From positions 682,001 through 746,000 of the forward strand of contig PCDI01000010.1 in the NCBI GenBank assembly GCA_002778195.1: a DNA stretch of 64,000 nt, in the 5' to 3' direction. The first letter of the stretch is position 1. Each line of letters starts with the position of its first letter. Made by a program: the position numbers and the translations under genes. The stretch is from Raffaelea ambrosiae (lineage: Eukaryota > Ascomycota > Sordariomycetes > Ophiostomatales > Ophiostomataceae). This document shows, in pieces, positions 32,473 through 42,345 of this stretch. A model generated the notes under the pieces. That model saw only the letters and a list, made by a program, of their open reading frames with translations, was not told where the DNA came from and did not search any database.

Positions 32473-33302
32473 ATGGCTTCTGTCACCGTCGGCGTCCTGG
32501 CCCTGCAGGGCGGCTTCCAGGAGCACGTTGCCCTGGTGCGGAGAGCCGCAGCAGCACAGCAGCAGCCGCTGTCCCAACCAGTCGAGGCCGTGGAAGTGCG
32601 CACGCCTGCCGAGCTGGCCCGCTGCGATGCCCTGATCATCCCAGGCGGGGAAAGCACGACGATGGCCTTGATCGCTACGCGCTCAGGGTTGATGGAGCCG
32701 CTGCAGGAGTTTGTGAAGTGAGTTGGCGACATCCCGGGGACATCCTGGGGACATCCTGGGAGAGCTGGCCGACTTTGCTGACAGGCACCCTACGCAGATG
32801 CAAACCCACCTGGGGAACCTGTGCCGGGCTCATTCTGCTGGCCCGCGAGGCCATTGGCGCCAAGAAAGGCGGCCAGGCTCTCCTTGGCGGGCTGGATGTG
32901 CGCGTGCACCGCAACTACTTTGGCCGCCAGGTCGAGAGCTTCGTGGCCGACGTGGATCTGCCCTTTCTGCCCGGAACGGACGACCAGAACGACGACAACG
33001 CGCGCAGGCCGTTTCCGGGCGTCTTCATCCGCGCCCCGGTCGTCGACGCCGTGCTGTCCGGCCCAGCCGAGGACGAGGACGGCCGGGCACCCGTGGAAGT
33101 CCTGGCCGTGCTGCCGGGCCGCACGCAACGGGGCAGCGAGACGACCCACACCGCCGACCCCAGCCACCCCAACGACATTGTGGCTGTGCGCCAGGGCCAT
33201 GTGCTGGGCACCAGCTTCCACCCCGAGCTGACAGACGACGTGCGGCTTCATGCCTGGTGGCTGCAGCAGGTCGTGGCAGGACAGACACACATGCATACAT
33301 GA
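32473..33302 (+). CDS. SNO1: Pyridoxal 5'-phosphate synthase glutaminase PDX2 (SNO family)
   Basis: Predicted 249-aa class I glutamine amidotransferase that supplies ammonia to PDX1. Exons 32473-32717 and 32798-33302. Motifs: VGVLALQGGFQEH at the N-terminus, IIPGGESTTMALI, the nucleophile Cys in WGTCAGLI immediately after the intron, RNYFGRQVESF, and the His-Glu dyad in GTSFHPELTDD. The intron carries three imperfect copies of an 11-12-bp GGGGACATCCTG unit (about 32731-32760). There is a modest insertion rich in Asp/Asn (around DDQNDDNARR) compared with bacterial PdxT. Divergent partner of PDX1. Confidence 0.95.
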
Positions 33303-36300
33303 AAAAACCCGGGGTTACAAGATGTTCCAACACACGGTATAGAAGTCACGCATCCAGGGTCTACGGAGCCGTCTCCTCGCTGGCCGACCGTCCGTGGACG
33401 CTGTCCTCCGATCGGCTGCCCGCCAACCGGAAGCCCCTTGCGATCTCCGCAGTTCACCAGCGGCCTCCAGCAGGAGCAGCTGGTTTGCGTCATTGGCATG
33501 CGGAAGCAGATGAGACAACAGCGACAGCAGGGCAGAAGCAGGAGAGGAACGAACTAGAACCCAAAGGCAAAACAAAAACTGCCTAACAAGTTAGAAGAAA
33601 GAAGGACCCAGTACAGAACAAGGTATCAGTTCTCATGTGCATATTTCTGCCCCCAATTCCTGCGTGTTTCCCGTGTCCTTCTTTGGCCAACGTGGTCGCT
33701 GCTTCTGCATGGCCGTCGGCCCAGTTTGGGCTGGCACCCGATCTTATTCGTATTCGCAACAGGCTGTTGCATTCCAACTGGACTTCTACTGGGAGCGCTT
33801 TCGTGCCTATACAGCACATCTGCTGTTTTTTGTCTCCTGATAGTGTCCCTGGACCCATGTGGCCGCCCGCCGGCTGCGATTCGGATACCGGCCACGGATC
33901 AACTCAAATGACTAGCCGACCCAGATTCACCCTCTTCTCACGGCACCACCCTGCGGCCACCCTGGGCGGGGGGGGTGGGGGATCCGCACTCGAGACGAAG
34001 GACTCGGCTTGACTCTCAACCCCGTCCTGGCTCGACCCGCTCCGCCAAAATTCTCGCCTAGCCTAGCGACACCTGCCACTGTCTATTCTTGTTTTCCCCC
34101 TTCTCCACACGCACAGATCTACTGGTTGGTTATGCACGCGTACGGATACACCTACTATGCAATGGCTCGTGGACGAAAGAACTCCTGGTCTGTCGTCCAC
34201 GTATGAGCCACCGCCCCCAAGACAGCCGCCACTAGCAAAAACGACTGTCTGTTCCTGATGGTCCAGAGGCAGGCAGGTTCCATGCACAAAGAGCTACGGT
34301 ACTCGTACGACAGGAGCGAATATGCTGTGACTTTCGATTTCCTGATGACTTGGCCACAGACATATCTAGCCGCAGAAAAGCTCTTATCTGCTCAGAAGGC
34401 CCGGTATACAGATAGCATATGCGGACCAGGAAGGAACCCCTGGCGATGCAAGCTTGGATGCAAGAGCTTCGGAGATGAGCGTGCCGACCGCCTTGGCTGC
34501 TTTGGCTCGGGAGAGCTTGCACCGCTAGTGATAGCATACAGACGGATAACGGCCGGATTGCAGACGGATGGCTTCTGGGAAAGGTCTTGCCGCGAGGCAT
34601 AAATTATCGCGTCAACAATGGTGTCTCCTGCCCTGTACCCCATGCTGCGCTGTCGCTTTCTACTCGCACTGACGGTCCTGATTAAAATGAAATTCATCAC
34701 AAACTCGGGGATCCCGACCGCCATAGACGCTTGTGGTAGAGCATCTACCCATGTCCACAAAGTACATTTCTCTGTGAGAGGTGGGGGGGCAGGGGGGCGC
34801 TACTACAGCAAAGAGCTTCCACAAGTATAAAAACACACGGACAAGGAGAGTCCATGTCGATGACGGTCCCGAAACTCTCCAGGAAACTGTACGCAACGCA
34901 CACCTACTGCCGTATAGCGGTTATTTTGATACTACTGGAACGGCCCACTATTATACCATATCTACAGCTTCTCGAAGACTTTCGGGACCGTCATTGAAGT
35001 TGCTCCCCGAACAGCGTCTTGGGGTCCGGCTGCGCATCAAGCCTTATGGGGAAATCTGGGCAGCCCACCCAGTGAACCCACTCCAGCTTGACATAGGGGA
35101 CACTGCTCACGCAGCGACGCGACAGCAACCCAATGGCGCCGTCTAGGGTCGGTTTGTCATATTGCAGTGTCAACCCAACATGGCTGGCCCCCAACAAGAC
35201 TGATTCCACGCCCGCCATAGAAGTCGGGGATCAATCAGGAGGCGTATACCGAACACGGCCTGTTAATAGCGTGCCATTACTACACACCTGGCAGCAATAG
35301 CTGCACAGCAGACATTTGTCCAAGCAAGGTGCATGGTGTGAATGTAGGTAACAACAGAAGAGGATTCTGTAGACAAAACCAAGGCGACGGAGAACGTACT
35401 ACAACATGGGCAAACTGGAGAGAGTGTGCAAAGACAAGCACAAACGAGGGTCCGCATTGGACCACACATGAAAGCACGGGGCAAAACAAACCGAAACCGA
35501 AACCAGTCCAGGGACACGATCCAATCAGACGGCCACAGCACACATCATGCAGCAGCAGTATACGATGAGTTGCGTCCAAGAAGACGAAAAAGGCGATGCC
35601 ACAGATATGGAAATACGCCTGTGAACAGACCAGACGAGATCATAGGAACGATGGATGAACGAGACGAAACGAGCCAGCAATGCGAGTCATGGAGCAGGCT
35701 TTGGGATTTCAAAAACTATAGAAATCTTCAATGAAGTAGTGAATGTGTACAAGAAAACAAAAAGCAAGAGGAAAATTGAATTTGCCCATCTCCTCCTGCT
35801 AGCTGGAAGGGCCCAGTCGTCTTCCTCCTCGGTGGTTTTTTCCGAGAAGCAGAGCTTCAGGCACAAACAGGTCTGTCAGCTGCTCCGTTTCACCTCGTGC
35901 CTGTGCTTCTGCTGCAGAAGACGCTTGTGTCTGCCCCGAGCGCATTCCGAGATAACACAGTTCCAAGGACACCAGCATGATCCGATCCACCGTCCCCCTC
36001 CCCCCTTCTGTACGCCCTACCTTCTTCCTTTGGACATATCGTCGGGGGCGTAGCTGTATCCAATTCGCGCTGGATGCCCATTCGCATCGACGACGGCAGG
36101 GGAGTACAGATTCCCCCACGCCGTCCATCTTCATCTCATCTATGTCAGTACCATAAATACGCAGTTGCGCAACCATGTCTCTCTCCTATGCACTTACACA
36201 TCATTCCGCTCATTGCTTTGTAAGGTTTCCAATATCATTTCTTTATTAAAAAAAAGAAAAAGAAAAAAAACAGCCATCCTCGTTACGGACTGTGCGATCT

Positions 36301-36317
36301 GTGGGGTCCGCGGGACC
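33303..36317. other. 3-kb intergenic region without a supported gene
   Basis: Mixed-composition DNA with scattered overlapping short ORFs (the longest, about 114 codons at 34258-34602, has no recognisable motif). Contains a 14-bp inverted repeat pair described separately. The last few hundred bases before 36318 hold an AT-rich segment and several splice-like sites and may be the 5' UTR of the zinc-finger gene. Confidence 0.5.
34861..34993. repeat. 133-bp segment bounded by 14-bp perfect inverted repeats
   Basis: TGACGGTCCCGAAA at 34861-34874 is repeated as its exact reverse complement at 34980-34993, 105 bp apart. The interior is AT-richer and non-coding. No target-site duplication is obvious, so it could be a MITE-like relic or simply a hairpin-forming sequence. 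Confidence 0.55.
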
Positions 36318-37189
36318 ATGCAGTCAACCAAGTCATCTGAGAGCGAGCCAGACATTGTTCGAAATTGGATGTCGAGTCTCCCTTCGTTGTTGCATTCCGT
36401 CGATTTTGACTCGTCCAGCAACACCACCACTTCCATGTCTTCACTCTTGGGAGGTATGTAGGAGGGACTCTGCTATCTGATCAGGGCGTGTATTCAATAG
36501 CCACGCACCGTGGACGACGGGCAAATAACTGACGTATCGAGATATCCCTCTGGACCCCTCTCTGGAACGGTCCGCGGACCATTCGCTAGGAATGCAGTCC
36601 ACGTCGCCATCGGTGGCAGAAGAAGGCAGCTCCATGGGCCACTCTGAAGATCTGTTTCAGGAGGCCTTGCTGTCCATGATGTCGCCTCGATCAAGGACGC
36701 TGAGCATGCCGTCCTCCCGCAGTGCGGATACAATACCACGTGAGTTTTGCCATCCATCCAAAGCCGTAGAGCCGAGACACGTTGCACAGGAACTGACGCG
36801 GCGCCCAACAAGACCACATCCTGGCGACGCTTTGCGCCGACAGCGACTGCACAGCCGCCGGAAGCAGAGAAGGGGGGGGCGATGTCCATCCCGCCCGGGC
36901 CGCCGCCGCGCACGCGGACTGGGACACGCCGCCCGACCTTCGGTGCTGGGAGCACGGCTGCAACGGGCGGCTCTTTGCCACGCTGAGCAATCTGCGAAGG
37001 CATCAACGCGAGCGGTCGGGCGAGCGTGCGTGCTATCTGTGCCCCCTGTGTGGCGCCGCGTTCAGCCGCTCCACCGCGCGCAACCAGCATCTTCTGAACC
37101 GGAGCTGTGGCCGCATCCGGCGCTACTCCAACGGACGACCACGCCTGCCACCTGCTTCGCTGGCCCGGCGATGGACGGACAGTAGATGA
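36318..37189 (+). CDS. C2H2-like zinc-finger protein, putative regulator
   Basis: Predicted 236-aa protein, exons 36318-36453, 36542-36739, 36813-37189. The first two exons give a Ser/Met/acidic-rich N-terminal half (MQSTKSSESEPDIVRNW ... SMPSSRSADTIP). The third carries a C2H2-like pair of fingers near the C-terminus: C-x4-C-x12-H (CWEHGCNGRLF ... LRRHQRE), then CPLCGAAFSRSTARNQHLLNRSC, whose last ligand would be Cys rather than His. A short basic tail ends in RRWTDSR. The acceptor CAACAAG at 36812 was chosen because the nearer CAG leads to a frame that stops before the fingers. No signal peptide. It may be the pathway regulator of the P450/ABC/NRPS locus downstream, but this rests on position only. 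Confidence 0.65.
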
Positions 37190-38440
37190 TCCCCCAAAAG
37201 GAAGCCCAAGAAAGGCAGCGCCGTTGTTGCCCATCCTTGCAAGAACATCGTCCCCCGGCCACTTGGATCCACGAACACAACAAACGAGACACACACACAC
37301 GCACATGCCGACGCCCCCCCCCCATCACATTCTGACAGGTCACACGCATGCATCGTCCCCATCCACCCAGCTGCAGTCGAGAGCAAACGACTCTTCGGCG
37401 GGAAAACGAGGAGCCCCAAGACAGAAAGGGCCTTATACGGGTAAAAGTGGAGAAGGCGATCTCGGATGCAAATTTTGTCCCGACGGATCGCCAAAACACG
37501 TCGTCCGCCAGCCCCCTTTTCTTCCGTCTCTCTCTCGTCAAGAGCAAGACGGTATGGGCATGGTGTCGGTCTGCTTGCGCAGGGACTGGCCAGATGGATT
37601 GTACCTGGCATGGGTGGAGACGAACGCGGCTTGGGGTCAATTTAAAGTTCTCATACAGCCCTCACGAGCCATCTTGGCCCCCATCCACCCCAACGTTTTT
37701 TTTTTTTTTTCAAACTGTGCAAGGTGCTGGTGGGAACGTGGCGGCTAGGCAAGCAAATAAGCACGTTATGTATTTAGGCGACCGCTCTGCCACGATCGGC
37801 GACACACACCACGGGGAGGGGGGGCAAAGGCAGTTCACCGAGAGAGGCGAGCCCCTGTTTGATAGAGTAAGCAGAAGCACCCCACGATGGCCTGCCGTCA
37901 CGTCATCCCTTGCAATCGACTCGATTGTGGCCACCGCGCCTTGGAAGCGTCGTACCCGCACTGTAAGGTTTCTTGCTGCATGAACTCCCCGAGCATGCGA
38001 CGGCCGTTGCGTCCCAAGATCGTTGTCCCTTCTCTGGATCTGCAGGCAACCTCTGGCATGGCACTTACAACCCGCGGCGGATGACTATAGATGTATGCAT
38101 AGCCCCCGCAGACCGATAGCGAATCGGCATTCACGAACCATGGTTGGACTGGAGGAGCTGTATAATTGCGCGGTCTTTTGTCCGTGCAATGGTTGTGGCC
38201 CGCCTATATGCGGAAGGGCGGTTCTGCAGGGCCGTTTTGCATGTAGAATGCAAACACGGCATAAACGAAAAGTGGAAGAGAGAAATCTCAAGGTATCAAA
38301 GACACTTTCAAGCAGATCCGGTGGCTTATTGACAGAACGACGATCAATCGGAGGGCTAGACCTTGTCTTTGCAACTAACTGGCTTTGTATAAAATGTATC
38401 TGTAGCACAATGTATACGTATGGATAGAAATGGATCGACA
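37190..38440. other. 1.25-kb intergenic region
   Basis: Between the 3' ends of the zinc-finger gene and the second P450. Overlapping + strand ORFs of about 210 codons (37107-37748, 37348-37983) are full of Arg/Pro/His and poly-Phe from a T tract, with no motif. I regard them as non-coding. Confidence 0.5.
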
Positions 38441-40322
38441 TCATGGCAAGGCCCGCAGACGCACATAACACTGCTTGGGATACCGTGTCATGCCCTCCTC
38501 GGCCGTGAAACTGGATACCTCGGGCGGTGTGGGTTCCAGCGCAAAGTTCCAGACGATCAGCACCAGAATGATTTTGAGCTCCAGCTTGGCCCACCGACGT
38601 CCTAGGGGGGAGCCATAGGCACCAGTCAGTCGCTGGTACGAGCCAATGTTGCCACACAAAAGAGAAGAGAAGAGACAAGGCGGTTCACGTACCAAAACAG
38701 GCGCGCGGCCCGGCGCCAAAGCCCAGGGTCGGGCCGGCATGGTCGTCAAAGACGGCCTCGCCCTGCTCGCCCTGCACCAGCCATCGTTCTGGGTTGTACG
38801 TCTCGATGCCGTCCGGGTCCCAGTCGCGCACGCGGCCCTTGGCGGCCCGGGACGTCTTGGACCGCTGCTCGTCGTCGACGGGCAGGGCCGGCATGACGTG
38901 CCCCGGCCCGTTGTTGAGCATCAGCACCTCTGTGCCCTTGGGCACCAGGTGGCCGAGCACGTAGACGTCGCGCTGCGCCTGGCGGATGGTCGACACCGTG
39001 GTCCGCCCGCAGCGCGTGGTCTCTTCCATGACGGCCTCCAGGTAGGGGATGCTCGCGGCGGTGATTTCGTCGACGGTGGGGGACGTCGTCGTCTGCCCTC
39101 CACCTCCTCCGGCAAAGGCCGTCCGCAGCGCCAGCCGGAGCTTGGACTGGACGCCCTGGTCGGCCGTGAGGTATTTGAGCGCCCAGCTCAGCGTGGTGCT
39201 CGTGGTCTCGTGGCCGGCAATCAGGAAGCCAAAGAGCTCGTCCTGGATCACCCGCCCCATGAGCCGGGGCGCCCGGCCTTCCTTGCGCGCCTGCTGCAGC
39301 TCCCGCGCGATCACCATGTCCAGCGCGCTCGTCATGTGCGCGCCCAGGTGCGCCGTGCTGTCCAGGTCGAGCGCGTCGGCCCGCGCCTCGAACTTGGCCA
39401 CCGCCGTCTGCAGCGCGGCCTGGATCATGCGCTCTTTGGCGCGGCGGGCGGACACCAGGGACGGATAGGTGCGGAAGGCCACGTGGAGATGCGGCCGGGG
39501 CGCGAGCGACTGGACGCCGATGCCCAGTCCGTCGGAGAGCGTCATGATGGCGCGGAACGCCGGCGGCTCGGGGGCGGTGGGGAAGACGACCACGCCGTTG
39601 GTTGCGGGCGAGGAGGGCGACCCGGATTCCGCCGCCTCCTCCACCACCTCGGCCAGCGAGGCCAGGAGGGCCGTCTGGGCCCGGGCCGCGCCCGTTTCCA
39701 CCCCAAAGGTCGCCGCCCAGATGATCTCGAGCGCGCTCTGGTGGAGGTCGTAGGCGACGGCAAACGGCCGGCCCTTGGCCAGGCGCGCCTTGTGCCGCCA
39801 GAGATGGATCAGATTCTGCGTCGCGGCGCCCATCTGCGGTGCCGCGACGGCATGCAGGAACGACGGCGTCATGGTGTCGCCGAGCAGGCGGCGGTGGGCG
39901 CGCCACTCGTCGCCGGTGGGCATGTGGGCGTGCATGTATGGCACGACGGGCTCCCAGATGTCGCCAAAGAACCGGGATCGGTCAAAGTCCTTGGTCCGGC
40001 GGACCATGATGTCGTAGGCCTCTTGGTGGTCGGCGAGGACCACCCATGGCTGGCCGCCGGGCCGGGCAAACATTTGAAAAATGGGCGAGTTCAGCTCGTA
40101 GGCGAGATGGGCGACGTAGCTGAACATCTCGCCGTGCTCGGCTTTCCATTTCAGCAGGCCGGGGCCGTCGCCGAGGAGACGGCGGGCTGACTCCGGCTTG
40201 TACGGGATGCCGGGGATGGGCCGGGGGAGGAGTGCGCGCCGGATCAGGTAGACGAGGCCTACCAGGCTGGCAGCGAGAAGACCCAGCAGGGACGGAAGGG
40301 GGAGGGGAGGCGAGCCAAGCAT
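38441..40322 (-). CDS. Cytochrome P450 monooxygenase next to the NRPS locus
   Basis: Predicted 596-aa P450, exons 40322-38693 and 38601-38441. The N-terminal anchor (LPSLLGLLAASLVGLVYLI) precedes RRALLPRPIPGIPY. I-helix motif GFLIAGHETTSTTLSW, ExxR in EETTRC, PERW-type segment YNPERWL, and heme loop GFGAGPRACFG with the Cys near residue 541, cut by the intron one base after TTT. The second exon supplies RRWAKLELKIILVLIVWNF, the helix that normally follows the heme Cys. The start is the Met directly before the anchor; an upstream Met 23 codons earlier is possible. Two inserts (a Gly/Thr-rich stretch before the K helix and the Asp/Arg-rich SKTSRAAKGRVRDWD part) make it longer than average. Likely a tailoring oxidase of the neighbouring peptide pathway by position. 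Confidence 0.9.
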
Positions 40323-41106
40323 TGTCAGGAGAAAAAAAAGAGACGGCAAGGTGTTCCTGGTGGGTAGCGTGGCCAATACGCCCAGCTGCAATGCACAGCA
40401 GCAGCAAACGGGTCTGCATACGATTTACGCTTGAACTAAGACGAGACCGGATGGCTGTTGCCGTCTTTCACAGAGGAGCCTTTCGCAGGGAAGATTTGAC
40501 AGCTGGCCAGCTAGCTGCTTGTCAATCTTTGGGGTAGGAAGAAAAGAAAAGAAAAGAAAAAAAGAAACGAGAGAAAAAGGAAAAAAAGAAATAAAAAATT
40601 GAACAAAAATAGAAAAAAATAGAAAAAAAAAAGGTCTGAAAATATTAAGAACTGCAGGATCAGGATTCAGGATCAGGAATGCGGGCCTGGATTGGGGACG
40701 ATCCCCCCCAAGCTGATGCTGCATGTGTGGTTTCGTCGAGCAGTCTGCAGGGGCCCGCAACTCACAGCAAGACGGACAGAGCGATGTATCCCCACTGTAC
40801 TCACTTACACAGATATGGGCAGATATGGGTAAACGTGAGTTCTCTTGCCACACAAGAGGATAGGGAGGAGGGGAGGATCGGGACAGACTGCTGTACGCAT
40901 ACGACAAGACAGGACCAAGAAACCCCGAGAGAGAAGATGTCTGGTTTTGGCATAAATTGGAAAGACGAACACGGCCAGCTGGCCAAGAAGAGCAACGAAA
41001 ATAGTCCCGAGACATTTCCTGCTCTCTCTCCCCAGGCGGTTGCTCTGGGTGCTTCTCATTCTCTTGCTTGCTCTCTATTTTCCAGCACGGCCAAAACCCT
41101 TTCGCA
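40323..41106. other. Intergenic region, divergent promoters
   Basis: About 0.8 kb between the P450 start and the unidentified gene. Strongly A-rich on the + strand at 40531-40635. GTAAACGTGAGT-like donor at about 40829 and a TTTTCCAG acceptor at about 41092 suggest a 5' UTR intron for the downstream gene. The open frame from ATG 40937 ends in no recognisable protein. Confidence 0.45.
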
Positions 41107-42170
41107 ATGGCGGTCCCCAAAGGATTGGCACTGCCCAACTTCAAGGGCACCTTCTCACCGGTCTGTCTGGTCCTTTTGCCCTGGAGCGGCTATTGTTCTG
41201 CTGTTGAGTTTCTAGAATTTGCTTGGATGTGGACTGCGTTCTGGAGTCGCAATTTGTACTGGCTGCTCTATGCACCGTGAGGTTTTTGGCATGTCTTTTC
41301 GTCTTTCGTCTTTCGTCTTTCGTCTCTTCGTCTCTTCGTCTTTCGTCTCTTCTTCTTTTCGTCTCTTCGTCTCTTCGTCTCTTCCTCTCTTCTTCTCCTT
41401 CTCTTCCTTCTTTGTACGAAACCTGACTGGATTGTCCCTATCGAAGAATGATCAACTGAGCGACTCCCAAGAACCGATACAGGCATTGGTAAGAAAACCC
41501 CCGAAACGGCACAAACAGCCGCTGAGCCGCGAACTAACACTCGTTCCTGCCTGGGGGGTGGGGGTCCATGTCTGGTCTCTCTCTCTCTCTCTCTGCCCCA
41601 ACAAAACTATAGCAAGGTGTGCCCTACGCGCTGCGCAAAGTCATCCGGCTGGCGAAAATCCAAGTCACCTTTACGGTCGAGCCTGTTCGCCTGGCCGGCT
41701 CATCGCAAAACGCGGCCGACACGCCCTACCGATTTTGCCTGCACTCGTCCATCCGAGGTCTCGGGCTGGTGGGCGCGGCGCCCCTCCGCGCGGTCGGGTT
41801 CCCCACGGAAAACAGAGACGCGCGCCTGCTGGATGGCCGCGCGCAGGACAAGGACGAGCCGGTGATCGGCCAGACCAGGAGCCGCATGTGGATGTGTCGC
41901 CTGGCCGACGTGCTGCACGACGTCGAGCCGGGCGCGAGCCGGGGGACGGGGCCGGCCGACGCGTTTCTGAAGCAGGGCTGGGACAGCAGCGAAGCGGACC
42001 ACACGCACGTGGTGCGCCTCAGCACCTGGAGTGTGCAGCCAGGCCCGTCGGAGCCCTGGCGCAGCGAGCAGATTTGGGGCGTCCAGGACGGACGATGGAC
42101 AGCCAGGGTGGTCTTGACCAAGGGGGCGACCCGCGAGACCGCCCGGCTCCTGTACGACTACCTTTGCTAG
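41107..42170 (+). CDS. Unidentified gene between P450 and ABC transporter
   Basis: The C-terminal exon (41613-42170) is well supported. It has a CTATAG acceptor, 185 codons with strong GC3 bias and a smooth product (QGVPYALRKVIRLAKIQVTF ... TARLLYDYLC), preceded by a GTAAGA donor at 41489. The 5' part is uncertain. An ATG at 41107 opens MAVPKGLALPNFKGTF and a hydrophobic stretch ending at a GTGAGG donor at 41277. A long pyrimidine tract of TTTCGTC/TCTTCGTC repeats (about 41290-41400) then looks intronic, and a small middle exon around 41462-41488 keeps phase. No family was recognised. There is no signal peptide in the supported part. Its stop converges on the ABC transporter. A role in the NRPS pathway is possible by position only. 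Confidence 0.5.
41290..41400 (+). repeat. TTTCGTC/TCTTCGTC simple repeat
   Basis: About 110 bp of imperfect pyrimidine-rich repeats, probably within an intron of the unidentified gene. Confidence 0.8.
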
Positions 42171-42345
42171 GCTTCGCGCACGGCAGCGCGCAAGAGAGAA
42201 GACCGCTGTCCCCGAAACGAACGCTATGTATTCCATGTCTTTTTTTGCCAACGTGGTGCTAGATAGGCTTGTAGGTCTGTAGTCCGGCATTCATATGTCT
42301 ACGCAGTCGGGAAAAAAAGCCCGCTTTCGCCACGCGCCAATGACC

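Noticed and set aside
37107..37983. Two overlapping ~210-codon + strand ORFs
   Set aside because: They overlap in different frames, contain poly-Phe from a T tract and show no motif; the first overlaps the zinc-finger exon in the wrong frame.
38646..40190. 514-codon + strand ORF
   Set aside because: Antisense shadow of the P450 exon, whose motifs and splice sites are clear.
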